From Gracilimonas sp. (GTDB lineage Bacteria; Bacteroidota; Rhodothermia; Balneolales; Balneolaceae): a stretch of DNA of 64,000 nt. Positions within the stretch are counted from its first letter, which is position 1. Each line of letters opens with the position of its first letter. Location: positions 62,001 to 126,000 of the forward strand of contig NZ_JAVJQO010000002.1 in the NCBI RefSeq assembly GCF_040218225.1. The letters are read 5' to 3'. A program made the position numbers and the translations under genes. This document shows, piece after piece, positions 36,217 to 45,150 of this stretch. The notes beneath the pieces were generated by a model. The model was not told where the DNA came from. It searched no databases and worked only from the letters and a program-made list of their open reading frames with translations.

Positions 36217-38028
36217 TTAAGCGTACACTTCAGGACTTTTTCTTTTCTTGATTCTTCCGCTGCCTTTAGACTTACTAAATGGCTCGCTTCCGCCTTTTCC
36301 TTTACGCTTTCCTTTGCCATAAGATTTCCCTGATGACTTTGATGATGATCCTGATGAAGAACCACCGGTATCAGGTTTAGCCAGCTCTACAGAAAGATCC
36401 CGGCCTTCAAACTGAGTGCCATTTACAGCATCAAACAATTTGGAATCGAAGCCTTCTTCCACTTCAAAGAAAGAGAAGTTATTCTGGATGTCGATTTTAC
36501 CGAAATTCGGCTTTTTACCATTCAATTGTTCGTTTACAACACCCATCAATCGGGCTGGATTAAGTCCGTCACGGTTTCCAACATTCAGGAAATAACGGGT
36601 AAAACCCTCTTCTGCATGACGTCCGCTACCACCAGAATTACTTCTTCCATTACTCTTACGAGAAGAATTCTTACGGTTATTATTATTTTTGGATCGTCCG
36701 GCTGAAGCGTTGATATCACCTGCTTCTTCGTAATATTCCAGGATCTGGTTGAATTCCATGGATACAAAGTGTTGAATCAATTCCTGCCAGCCCAGATCAG
36801 CTAATTTCTCATAAACCTGTGGCAAGTACTTTTCAATCTGTTTTTCGTTTACTTCAGTGGCTCTGAGTTTGTCTACCATGTCCATCATCCGAACACCACA
36901 AACTTCTTCACCCTTAGGAACTTCCTGCTTGATGAAATCTTTTCCTGACATTTTTTCCAGTGCACGAATTCTACCCATTTCACGAGTATGAATGATTGAT
37001 ACCGCAATGCCGCTATTTCCGGCACGTCCGGTTCTTCCACTTCGGTGAATGTACACTTCCAGATCATCTGGTAAGTTGTAGTTAATTACATGAGTCAGGT
37101 TATCGACATCAAGTCCACGCGCAGCCACATCAGTAGCTACCAGTAATTGTAATTCTTTGGTACGGAAACGATTCATAACCTCATCGCGCTGTGCCTGAGA
37201 TAAATCTCCATTCAGTAAATCAGCGTTATATCCTTCTTTCGAAAGCTTGGAAGCTACTTCAGAAGTCTCACGACGGGTTCGGCAGAAAATAATACCATAG
37301 ATATCAGGATTTACATCTGCAATTCGTTTAAGAGCGTCGTAACGGTCTTTGGCGTGAACCATATAGTAATGGTGTTCTACATTCAGTGCTCCTGAGTTAC
37401 GGGCATTCACTTCAATCTCTTCCGGATTGTTCATGTACTTATGAGCCATTTTGGAAATCTGCTTTGGCATCGTGGCAGAGAAAAGCAGGGTTTGCTTTCC
37501 TTTCGGTGTGTCAGCTAAGATCGCATCCAGATCATCCTGAAATCCCATATTCAGCATTTCATCTGCTTCATCAAGTACCAGCGAGCGCACATTGCTGACA
37601 TCCAGCTTACGCCGGCGAATCAGATCCAGCATACGGCCGGGAGTTCCAATTACAACTTGTACACCGTTGTTCAGTGCACGAATTTGAGTAGAGATATTTG
37701 CACCACCATAAACCGCAACGGTTTTAATTCCTTTTTGGTGCTTGGCGTATGACTTCAGGTCTTTGGCTATTTGTATGGCAAGCTCACGTGTTGGTGAAAG
37801 CACCAATACCTGAACGTTGTCTGAGTTAGCATCAACTTGTTGTAGTACCGGCATTCCAAATGCACCGGTTTTACCGGTTCCGGTTTGGGCAAGCGCAATC
37901 AGGTCGCGCTGAGAAGCCAGAATAGTGGGAATAGCCCGTTTCTGTACTTCGGTTGGAGTTTCAAAGCCAAGATCTGCAACAGCTTGACATATTTCGGGCG
38001 ATAAGCCCAGTTCTTTGAACGATGACAT
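36217..38028 (-). CDS. DEAD-box ATP-dependent RNA helicase, DeaD/CshA-like
   Basis: A 603-residue helicase. The Q-motif region FKELGLSPEICQAVADLGFETPTEVQ (4-29), Walker A AQTGTGKT (47-54), DEAD (153-156), SAT (174-176) and the C-terminal HRSGRTGRAGNSG are intact. Residues about 475-555 form a DbpA-type RNA-binding domain (GFTRYFLNVGNRDG...). The tail (556-603) is rich in Ser, Gly and Lys, probably disordered and RNA-contacting. DeaD-like helicases remodel ribosomal and messenger RNA, especially in the cold. A long leader precedes it (38029 up to about 38415), which is a feature of such genes. Confidence 0.93.
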   Translation of the reverse strand: MSSFKELGLSPEICQAVADLGFETPTEVQKRAIPTILASQRDLIALAQTGTGKTGAFGMPVLQQVDANSDNVQVLVLSPTRELAIQIAKDLKSYAKHQKGIKTVAVYGGANISTQIRALNNGVQVVIGTPGRMLDLIRRRKLDVSNVRSLVLDEADEMLNMGFQDDLDAILADTPKGKQTLLFSATMPKQISKMAHKYMNNPEEIEVNARNSGALNVEHHYYMVHAKDRYDALKRIADVNPDIYGIIFCRTRRETSEVASKLSKEGYNADLLNGDLSQAQRDEVMNRFRTKELQLLVATDVAARGLDVDNLTHVINYNLPDDLEVYIHRSGRTGRAGNSGIAVSIIHTREMGRIRALEKMSGKDFIKQEVPKGEEVCGVRMMDMVDKLRATEVNEKQIEKYLPQVYEKLADLGWQELIQHFVSMEFNQILEYYEEAGDINASAGRSKNNNNRKNSSRKSNGRSNSGGSGRHAEEGFTRYFLNVGNRDGLNPARLMGVVNEQLNGKKPNFGKIDIQNNFSFFEVEEGFDSKLFDAVNGTQFEGRDLSVELAKPDTGGSSSGSSSKSSGKSYGKGKRKGKGGSEPFSKSKGSGRIKKRKSPEVYA

Positions 38029-38415
38029 AAATTATATTCAGTTTTATCCCGTACAAAGAATTTTGTGCTGCGCGTTAACTTGCCCGGAATCATTATTTGG
38101 TAAGGTGAGCTAATGACAAGAGGCAAGCACGACTGCTTGATTCATAAAGGCCAGCAAGGTTCTATAAACCTGAAAGATTTTCTTTCGAAAATGGGTTTGT
38201 TCCAGTCTTATCGCGAACTCACAAATTCAGTAAGCCTTAAAAGTACGAATAAAATCCTTCTGATATGAAATCTTTCCGAAAAATCTTTTCTTTATGAAGC
38301 TGATAGAGAATGACAGGAACGCTGCGGATAATAATTTTTTTAACTAAAAAATTTACTCACGATATGGTTAGATTATTCACCCTTAAAATGTAAAAACACA
38401 ATCATAAATCATAAA
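38029..38415 (-). other. Long leader / shared upstream region of the helicase gene
   Basis: A 387-bp gene-free stretch between the helicase and the divergent gene at 38416. Near the helicase, CAAGCA-CGAC-TGCTTG (38124-38139) is a perfect 6-bp hairpin in the probable 5' leader. A GAAAGATTTTCTTTC stem follows further upstream (about 38173-38190). The last 60 bp before 38416 are AT-rich. A cold-shock-type leader is plausible by analogy with deaD/cshA genes, but no known RNA family is recognised. Confidence 0.35.
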
Positions 38416-39102
38416 ATGCAGTACATAACACAACACTATCCAAAGGCAAAATCTCTTACTTCTTTAGAAGAAACCATCCTTAATGAGACTAAAAAGCATG
38501 ATATGAATCCCGAGCAGTGTATTTGGGGAACTTCTATTTGTAGTGATGAGGTGAACAATACTTTCAATATGATTAGTAAACATTTTGCTGGCCCCGGACC
38601 TTTTCGGTTTGGCGGAATTTCAGGCATTCCCTTTACAGGCAAAACCGGATTTGGAGCTTTTGCCAGCCATATCCCTGAAAATGGTGGAGCTGTTATTGTA
38701 TACGGCCCGCATATCGGGGTATCAAGTGAGGGCAAAACCGGAGAATTACATCGTGAAGGTCAATCCGGAAACACCACCTGTTGCGGTTCTTTAATTGCAG
38801 GACTTGAGAATGTAAAATCTGGCAACGTACTTAACATTTCTCATGATGATTACCAACAGGGACAGGTAAATAAACTGCTTATTGAAAATTACGAGGATAT
38901 TAAAAAAGCAGATGACCAGATTAAAGAAGTTACCAATATTGCCTATAACCAAATTAAGAGAGAGCTCACAGATATTATCTCTGGCAGCAAGCAAAATCTT
39001 GGTGATAGTCCGGTTCTATTGATTGGTGGAATCGTAATAAATACTGATTATGATCAGGAAGATTACTTTGAAATAAGAGATATATCCGTATTCAATTCCT
39101 GA
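38416..39102 (+). CDS. LCIB-like (beta-type) carbonic anhydrase candidate
   Basis: A 228-residue protein whose pattern resembles the LCIB/LCIC family of beta-type (theta) carbonic anhydrases. Key parts are C42-S-D44-E45 in TSICSDEVNNTF, the FRFGGISGIPFTGKTGFGAFASHIP block, YGPHIG with H99, R113, and TTCCGS with C122/C123. The likely zinc ligands are C42, H99 and C122 or C123, with an Asp/Arg pair (D44) as in beta-carbonic anhydrases. These enzymes hydrate CO2; in algae they belong to the CO2-concentrating mechanism. No carboxysome or transporter genes are near. The family call is from recalled motif layout and should be confirmed. No signal peptide, so cytoplasmic. Confidence 0.65.
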   Translation: MQYITQHYPKAKSLTSLEETILNETKKHDMNPEQCIWGTSICSDEVNNTFNMISKHFAGPGPFRFGGISGIPFTGKTGFGAFASHIPENGGAVIVYGPHIGVSSEGKTGELHREGQSGNTTCCGSLIAGLENVKSGNVLNISHDDYQQGQVNKLLIENYEDIKKADDQIKEVTNIAYNQIKRELTDIISGSKQNLGDSPVLLIGGIVINTDYDQEDYFEIRDISVFNS

Positions 39103-39188
39103 AAGTGACCATTTACTTCATTTATTTGGTTTTGGATTACATTTGAGCCTATGATTCAGCTATAAACTTTCATTCAATACTGCTTATC

Positions 39189-40079
39189 ATGTATAAATAT
39201 CTACTGATCATTATAATTTGGTTATTCGTTTCTTGTAGGTCTGGTGGACACAAAACAACTAATATTGATTGGGATACTGTTCAGGACTCAACCAATATCG
39301 TCTATACTATAAAAGGATTGGATGGCCCTGAGGCTGTTCGTTATGATCCTGAACAGAATGTGTATTTCATTTCCAACTTCACTGGCGGAGGGAATACTCA
39401 GGACTCAACAGGGTTCATTACAAAAGCTGATGCTGAAGGAAATATACTCGAATTGAAATTTATGAAAGGAACCAATGGCGCCCCTCTTCACGCTCCCCGT
39501 GGGATGTTCATTATTGATAACACGCTATGGGCTGCGGATGTATTAGGTGTTCATGGTTTTGATAAATCAACCGGTGAACAAACCGATTTTATTGACTTCT
39601 CTGAGTTTGAAGTTGGGTTCTTAAATGATGTCTCAGCCAATACTGAGGGAACCCTCTTTGTTACTGACACCGGCTCTAATCGTGTTTTCAGAATTGAAGC
39701 CGATACACATTCCATATTTTTAGACTCGCTGCCGGAAGCACCAAATGGAATCACGCTTAATCCGGAGAATCAACAATTTGTACTTGCTCCCTGGGGTGGT
39801 GATCAAACTTTCAGAAGCTTTGGCAATTCTGAAGAACTTACTGAATATGGAATTCTCGACGGTGGCTATTTTGACGGAATTGAATTCCTGCAGTCAAACT
39901 TGTTGGCAGCAAGCCAACAAGACTCCAGCATCCGCTATTTTGATGGTTCTGAAAGCACAATTCTGATTAAAACTTTGGGACGACCCGCCGATATAGGAAT
40001 TAATACCAATCTGAATCATGTGGCAGTTCCGTATATTGCATTAGATCGCGTAGACATCTGGAATCTCACAAAAAAATAA
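39189..40079 (+). CDS. SMP-30/gluconolactonase-like beta-propeller lipoprotein
   Basis: A 296-residue lipoprotein (lipobox LFVSC, C16). The mature chain is a six-bladed propeller of the SMP-30/NHL type: 'GLDGPEAVRYDPEQNVYFISNFTG', 'HAPRGMFIIDNTLWAADV', 'LNDVSANTEGTLFVTDTGSNRVFRIE', 'APNGITLNPENQQFVLAPWG' and 'DGIEFLQSNLLAASQQDSSIRYFDG'. Active-site acidic and Asn residues of SMP-30 (N152-, D-type positions) seem to be conserved in the DVSANTEG and PNGI strands, but I cannot confirm metal binding. Function unknown. It lies 13 bp from the histidine kinase gene downstream and probably shares its transcript. Confidence 0.75.
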   Translation: MYKYLLIIIIWLFVSCRSGGHKTTNIDWDTVQDSTNIVYTIKGLDGPEAVRYDPEQNVYFISNFTGGGNTQDSTGFITKADAEGNILELKFMKGTNGAPLHAPRGMFIIDNTLWAADVLGVHGFDKSTGEQTDFIDFSEFEVGFLNDVSANTEGTLFVTDTGSNRVFRIEADTHSIFLDSLPEAPNGITLNPENQQFVLAPWGGDQTFRSFGNSEELTEYGILDGGYFDGIEFLQSNLLAASQQDSSIRYFDGSESTILIKTLGRPADIGINTNLNHVAVPYIALDRVDIWNLTKK

Positions 40080-40092
40080 GCTTAGATACTTT

Positions 40093-41295
40093 ATGTCCGA
40101 CTCTCCGGCTCCTATTCCCAATAATGAGTTTGAGCGAGCACTCAAACTTTCTGAGTATGACATCGATTATTCTGAAATTCATGGGAAATTAGATGATTTA
40201 ACAAAGCTGGCAGCTCATGTTGCCGGAACCCCTATTTCTCTGATTAATCTTCTTGACACCACTACCCAATGGACGGTCTCCAACTTTGGACTTGATATCC
40301 AACAAACCCCTCGTGAAGACACAGTGTGCCAGTATGTAGTGTTAGACGATGAAGCCGTTGAAGTAGAAGATATGACCGAAGACGATCGGTTTAAATTCAA
40401 GGATTACGTCACAGACGACCCACATATCAGGTATTATTTTGGAGTACCACTTAAAACCCCTGACGGACACAGAATCGGAGCCATGTGCGTGATGGATACA
40501 GATGAACACGAACTTTCTCCTGAGAAAGAGGCCTTCCTTAAAATCATTGCGAATGAAGTGATTACACGCATTGAATATGAACACAAATTAAAGCTTATGC
40601 GACACAATGTGGATGAGCTCAAAGAAATTCAGCGTAAAGTAAGTCATGATATACGCGGACCTATTGGCGGAATTATTGGTATAGCCGAAATACTCCGCGA
40701 TCAGGCGGAAGAAAGCAAAATGGACGAATTTATGCAGCTGTTGGAGCTGATTAATAAAGGGGGTCGTTCTGTACTCGATTTGGCTGATGAAATTCTAAGC
40801 AATTACGAAGAGCAAACAAGCCAGACAAAGCTTCAGAAAAACCAGTTGACACTAGAGGTACTGCAAAAAAAACTGGAAGACCTGTACAAACCACAGGCGA
40901 TTAATAAGTCGATATCTTATCAAGTTGAGATTAATAATGGTCATCAGGGATTGGCATTTCCCAAGCATAAACTGCTGCAGATTTTAGGTAATCTAATCTC
41001 CAATGCCATCAAGTTCACCCCGGAAAAAGGACAGGTTAAGGTTGGTCTGGATATCAAAAAACCTGACTTAGAGCTTATTGCTACCGTTAAGGATAATGGC
41101 GTTGGAATGACCAAAGACCAGATTGATATGGTTATGAGCGATCAGGCTAAATCAACGGAAGGTACCGGAAACGAACGAGGTTTTGGATTTGGGTTTAAGC
41201 TTGCTAAACACCTTGTAGAATCGGTTAAAGGTTCACTGCATATCGAATCCAAAAAGGGAAGCGGAACTCAAATTACCGTCAATATTCCGCTTTAA
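40093..41295 (+). CDS. GAF-domain sensor histidine kinase
   Basis: A 400-residue soluble sensor kinase with no transmembrane helix. Residues about 22-165 form a GAF domain (FGVPLKTPDGHRIGAMCVMDTDEHELS). The HisKA helix includes the phospho-acceptor H185 in VSHDIRGPIGG. The ATPase domain has the N-box N304 (LISNAIKFTP), DNGVGM (334-339), GFGFGF (363-368) and a GSGTQITVNIP end. GAF domains of this sort bind small ligands or cofactors. No response regulator is adjacent, so it is an orphan kinase. It is preceded by a SMP-30-like lipoprotein on the same strand, and its end overlaps the convergent DUF547 gene by 4 bp. Confidence 0.92.
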   Translation: MSDSPAPIPNNEFERALKLSEYDIDYSEIHGKLDDLTKLAAHVAGTPISLINLLDTTTQWTVSNFGLDIQQTPREDTVCQYVVLDDEAVEVEDMTEDDRFKFKDYVTDDPHIRYYFGVPLKTPDGHRIGAMCVMDTDEHELSPEKEAFLKIIANEVITRIEYEHKLKLMRHNVDELKEIQRKVSHDIRGPIGGIIGIAEILRDQAEESKMDEFMQLLELINKGGRSVLDLADEILSNYEEQTSQTKLQKNQLTLEVLQKKLEDLYKPQAINKSISYQVEINNGHQGLAFPKHKLLQILGNLISNAIKFTPEKGQVKVGLDIKKPDLELIATVKDNGVGMTKDQIDMVMSDQAKSTEGTGNERGFGFGFKLAKHLVESVKGSLHIESKKGSGTQITVNIPL

Positions 41296-42071
41296 ATTTC
41301 TTTATAGTTACCAAGCTCCAGCGTCCAGTCGTATGCTTTAAAATCCAGAGAAGGATCAGCATCCTGGGGTATAATCTCATATTCTTTTAGCATCTTAATA
41401 GCCCCGCTCTTGCCACCAAAATCTGCCCTAAACCAGCTCATTAGTTTATTCACCACCACCCTGTTCTCTTCCGGATAATAATCTGTGGTTCTTTCCAGGT
41501 ATTGTTTGGTAGTGATGTCAAGCTGCTCGTTAACCCGATCCGGATCATAGGCTGCTATATAAGGGCAGGATTTTGCGCCACAATTAAGGGCAAAATGAAT
41601 CCGCGGATCTACATCATCCCATCGGAATTTCTTTTCATAACTTCCCGGGAAAGGATTGCTGGCATATCCTCCTGATATCTTTACTTTTGATCGGCGGATG
41701 ATTCCATGCTCGATGTCATCAAAGCTGATATCTTTTCCGGCGATGGTTATCTGAGGTGATGAAAAGAAATTGTATCCAAAAACCGAGTCACGATCCTTGA
41801 ATAAATCCGGATTTTCTGAAAGTATAATCTGTACGTAAGCGTTGTACACATTCAGCCAAAAAGCCTTTTGCTTTCCTTCGGTGTTCAGGTCTTCTTTCAG
41901 TTTTTTCTCTGATACACTCGCCAGTTTTTCCACGATGGCTTCTGTAGGCTGTCCATTTCTAAGGTTCTCAATCAATTGAACAGATAGTTCTGCGTACGAC
42001 AGAGAATCCTGTGCATGAATATTTCCCACGGCCATCAAACCTAAAATTATGCTTAAAAATAAATTCTTCAT
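41292..42071 (-). CDS. DUF547 domain secreted protein
   Basis: A 259-residue exported protein (signal peptide 1-21, ending IHAQ). The DUF547 pattern is clear: 'KAFWLNVYNAYVQIILSENPDLF', 'SFDDIEHGIIRRSK', 'DPRIHFALNCGAKSCPYIAAYDPDRVNEQLD', the last part holding two conserved cysteines. The family is widespread in bacteria and plants and uncharacterised; a papain-like or transglutaminase-like hydrolase has been suggested from the conserved Cys/His but is not proven. It is convergent with the histidine kinase, and its start is 87 bp from the divergent glycosyltransferase. Confidence 0.85.
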   Translation of the reverse strand: MKNLFLSIILGLMAVGNIHAQDSLSYAELSVQLIENLRNGQPTEAIVEKLASVSEKKLKEDLNTEGKQKAFWLNVYNAYVQIILSENPDLFKDRDSVFGYNFFSSPQITIAGKDISFDDIEHGIIRRSKVKISGGYASNPFPGSYEKKFRWDDVDPRIHFALNCGAKSCPYIAAYDPDRVNEQLDITTKQYLERTTDYYPEENRVVVNKLMSWFRADFGGKSGAIKMLKEYEIIPQDADPSLDFKAYDWTLELGNYKEI

Positions 42072-42158
42072 TTTGCTTTTCTTTTCGAATATTAACGTAC
42101 ATCTGAAATACCAAACACTTCGTATTGACTGATCAAGGTCGATTAATCTTACTTTTGA

Positions 42159-42854
42159 ATGTTAAGCATCATTGTCCCTACATATAACGAAGAAAACACC
42201 ATATTGGATTTGTTGATTCATTTGAACGACGCTAAATGCAATTCAGATGAACTATTGGTTGTTGATGGCGGCAGTGTTGACAATACAACAGAGATAGTTC
42301 GGCAGCAAGGAATTACCTGTTTGGAATCTCCACAAAAAGGCCGGGCCCGGCAAATGAATTATGGGGCAGAAAACTCCTCGGGAGACATCCTTTATTTTGT
42401 ACATGCGGATACTCTTCCTCCCTCTTCTTTTGGGGCTGACATACTGGAAGCTCTTGAACAGGGTTACAGATCAGGTTGTTATCGCTATCAGTTTGACAAG
42501 GCTCACCCCTTGCTTAAAATCAATGCTTTTTGCACTCGATTTGACCGGCTTATGTGCCGGGGTGGTGACCAAACCTTATTCATTACCCGTGATTTATTTA
42601 ATGAATTGGAAGGTTTTCGGGAAGATTTCCAGATTATGGAAGACTACGATCTGATTCAGAAAATCCAGTCCAAAACCCGTTTTAAGATCATTCCAAAAAA
42701 TGCAACCGTATCTGCCCGAAAATATGATCATAATGGGTATTTACGCGTAAATTTTGCCAATCTGATTATTTTTATGATGTACTTCGCCGGACTTTCTCAG
42801 GAAACCATGGTACATGCCTACAAAAACCTGATTGTACATCCCAAGTTTGATTAA
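42159..42854 (+). CDS. Family 2 glycosyltransferase (TIGR04283-like)
   Basis: A 231-residue GT-A type glycosyltransferase. IIVPTYNEENT at the N-terminus, VVDGGSVDNT (34-43) and a GRARQMNYGA (61-70) then VHADTLPP (81-88) block are typical of the TIGR04283 subgroup found with DUF547 or with photosynthesis/biofilm-like loci. It transfers a sugar from a nucleotide or lipid donor; acceptor unknown. A C-terminal hydrophobic stretch (ANLIIFMMYFAGLS) could form a membrane contact. It may share a regulatory region with the divergent DUF547 gene. A long inverted repeat ends the transcript. Confidence 0.85.
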   Translation: MLSIIVPTYNEENTILDLLIHLNDAKCNSDELLVVDGGSVDNTTEIVRQQGITCLESPQKGRARQMNYGAENSSGDILYFVHADTLPPSSFGADILEALEQGYRSGCYRYQFDKAHPLLKINAFCTRFDRLMCRGGDQTLFITRDLFNELEGFREDFQIMEDYDLIQKIQSKTRFKIIPKNATVSARKYDHNGYLRVNFANLIIFMMYFAGLSQETMVHAYKNLIVHPKFD

Positions 42855-42908
42855 GAATAAATATCCAACATTGAATATTCAATATTGAGTGTTGGATATT
42901 CTTTATTC
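42855..42908. terminator. Long palindromic bidirectional terminator
   Basis: A 54-bp near-perfect inverted repeat (GAATAAATATCCAACATTGA ... TGTTGGATATTCTTTATTC) fills the 59-bp gap between the convergent glycosyltransferase and permease genes. The central TTGAATATTCAATATTG is itself palindromic and recurs in part at about 2840 (CACTGAATATTGAA). Confidence 0.7.
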
Positions 42909-42913
42909 GAACG

Positions 42914-44044
42914 TCAGCCCGAGGTTTTCTTGTAACGATTGATGGAAATTATCAGTAGAACACTTCCCATACCAATCAATGTATAAACCATAAACTGAAT
43001 TTCTTTCCAGCCGGCTCCTTTCAGTAAAACCATCCGCATAATCTTGATGAAGTAAGCTACCGGATTTGCGAGAGTTAGGTTTTGAGCCCATTCAGGCATA
43101 CTTTCAATCGGGGTAAACAGCCCGCCCATCAAAATAAATATCACCATCAGGAACCAGGCAATGAACATAGCTTGCTGCTGGGTGTGGGTCATGGTAGAGA
43201 TAAGCAGACCCAGCGACTGAATAACGATCAGGAAGATTCCCGCTACTACTAAAACCGTAGCCAGACTTCCCAAAAAAGGAATCTGGAATCCATATCGGGC
43301 CAAAGCGAGACCTATCAGAAGATCCACCATTCCAATCACCCAAAATGGAAGTAATTTTCCAATCATGAATTGGTATTTACGGATCGGAGTCACATTAAGC
43401 TGTTCAATGGTCCCTATCTCCTGCTCCCGTACTATGTTCATACCAGATAAGAACACTCCAATCATGGAAACCAGTACCACCAGAATTCCCGGCACCATGT
43501 AGGTTATATAGTCAAGGTCCGGATTATACCAGTTCTGAGGTATGATATTGATCATTTTGGCCTGATGCATTGATTGGTTTGCTTGTTCCATCTTTAGCTC
43601 AGCCAGTTTAGCAGCATTAAGATCACCTAAAATAGAAGCGCTATAGGACTGAATAAGTCCGGCTGTACTTCCATCTACTGCATCGATTATGAGCTGAAGA
43701 TTGACCGGCTGTCCACTTGATAGCTCTTGTTCAAAATCGGGGGGAATCCGGATGATCATCTTAATCAGGCCAGCATCCATAGCTTCAAGGGCTTCACCCT
43801 GATCAAAAGTTTCCAGCTCTAATGTAAAATAGCCGGTAGCCTGAAACTTCGATGTAAGCTCTCTGGACAAACTCGACTGATCCATATCCACCAGGGCAAA
43901 ATCAACCTCTTTAAGTTCATAGGTTGCTGCAAAAGAAAGCACCAGTAGCTGAACCACAGGCATCACAAACAGTATAGGCAACATGGCTTTATTGCGAAAT
44001 ATTTGCAGAAACTCTTTTCGAAGAAGTACACGGATTATTCTCAT
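42914..44044 (-). CDS. ABC-2 type exporter permease (YbhR/YhhJ-like)
   Basis: A 376-residue permease, last gene of the TetR-controlled export operon. The N-terminus 'VLLRKEFLQIFRNKAMLPILFVMPVVQLLVLSF' is an inner-membrane helix with an amphipathic start, followed by a periplasmic domain (about 45-175) and five C-terminal helices. 'NIVREQEIGTIEQLNVTPIRKYQFMIGKLLPF' is the diagnostic connector of the ABC2_membrane_3 family. It corresponds to YbhR. It overlaps the upstream permease gene by 4 bp (ATGA). Confidence 0.92.
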   Translation of the reverse strand: MRIIRVLLRKEFLQIFRNKAMLPILFVMPVVQLLVLSFAATYELKEVDFALVDMDQSSLSRELTSKFQATGYFTLELETFDQGEALEAMDAGLIKMIIRIPPDFEQELSSGQPVNLQLIIDAVDGSTAGLIQSYSASILGDLNAAKLAELKMEQANQSMHQAKMINIIPQNWYNPDLDYITYMVPGILVVLVSMIGVFLSGMNIVREQEIGTIEQLNVTPIRKYQFMIGKLLPFWVIGMVDLLIGLALARYGFQIPFLGSLATVLVVAGIFLIVIQSLGLLISTMTHTQQQAMFIAWFLMVIFILMGGLFTPIESMPEWAQNLTLANPVAYFIKIMRMVLLKGAGWKEIQFMVYTLIGMGSVLLIISINRYKKTSG

Positions 44045-45150
44045 TGTAGCCTCACTTTAAATTTCTTCAGGCTTAAAGCCATAAAGAAGAGCGTAATCCC
44101 AACCAAAATCAGTGTTTCTTTCCAAATAAACAGGAACTCCGATCCTTTCAGCATGATACCCCGCACTATAATCAGGAACCATTTTGCAGGAATAGCATGT
44201 GAAATCCACTGCAAAGGCACCGGCATGCTGGATACAGGAAAAATAAATCCTGACAGCAAAACGGTGGGCAGAAGAAGTCCAGCCAGAGAAACCATCATGG
44301 CTGTTTGCTGGTTATTGGCTGCCGATGATATAAAAACACCCAGAGCAAGTGCCGTCATGATGAATAGCGTGGATTCTGCAAAAAATAATAAATACGAACC
44401 CTGGAACGGTACATGAAATACAAACCGAGCCAATACCAGAATAGTGATTACATTTACTACTGAAAGCACCAGGTACGGCAAAACCTTACCCAAAATAATA
44501 TGCCGGGGTTTGAGGGGAGAAACCAGCAAAATTTCCATATTTCCCAGCTCTTTCTCACGCGTGATAGAGATGGAAGTCATCAGAGCGGAAATGAGCATTA
44601 AAATGACCGCGATCAATCCGGGTACAAATAAATTCACACTTCGAAGTTCCGGATTATACATCATCCGGACTTCGGTATTTAATCCAGCCTGTTGAACATG
44701 ACCAATATTATTTAGTTCATGCACATAATCCCGGATGATATTTGATGTATAAGACTGAACAAGGTTGGCGAGATTTGGATCGGTAGCATCGGTAATAATT
44801 TGAACATCAGCCCTGTTTTCTCTAACTAATTTCTCTTTGAAATTCGGTTCAAATACAACCACTTCTTTGATATTTCCCTTCTGAAAAAGTCCTTCCACTT
44901 CCTCATAATTTTGTAAGTAAGCCCTTATCTCAAACGACTCCGAAGCTCCCAGCTTCTGCGTTATTGTACGGGTCACTTCATCTTTTGAAAGATCCAGAAT
45001 CCCTATTTGTGCATTGGTAACTTCATTCCGAATGGCAAAGCCAAACAGCACCAGCATGATGACCGGCATACCGAAAAGAACCGTCAACGTGCGCTTGTCG
45101 CGATATATCTGCTTGAACTCTTTGATAACAAAACCTGAAAATGAATTCAT
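44041..45150 (-). CDS. ABC-2 type exporter permease (YbhS-like)
   Basis: A 369-residue permease, a paralogue of the next gene and the YbhS counterpart. N-terminal 'KEFKQIYRDKRTLTVLFGMPVIMLVLFGFAI', a periplasmic domain of about 130 residues, then five helices introduced by 'SITREKELGNMEILLVSPLKPRHIILGKVLPYLVL'. The two permeases probably form a heterodimer in the inner membrane. It overlaps both neighbours by 4 bp, a strong sign of translational coupling. Confidence 0.92.
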   Translation of the reverse strand: MNSFSGFVIKEFKQIYRDKRTLTVLFGMPVIMLVLFGFAIRNEVTNAQIGILDLSKDEVTRTITQKLGASESFEIRAYLQNYEEVEGLFQKGNIKEVVVFEPNFKEKLVRENRADVQIITDATDPNLANLVQSYTSNIIRDYVHELNNIGHVQQAGLNTEVRMMYNPELRSVNLFVPGLIAVILMLISALMTSISITREKELGNMEILLVSPLKPRHIILGKVLPYLVLSVVNVITILVLARFVFHVPFQGSYLLFFAESTLFIMTALALGVFISSAANNQQTAMMVSLAGLLLPTVLLSGFIFPVSSMPVPLQWISHAIPAKWFLIIVRGIMLKGSEFLFIWKETLILVGITLFFMALSLKKFKVRLQ

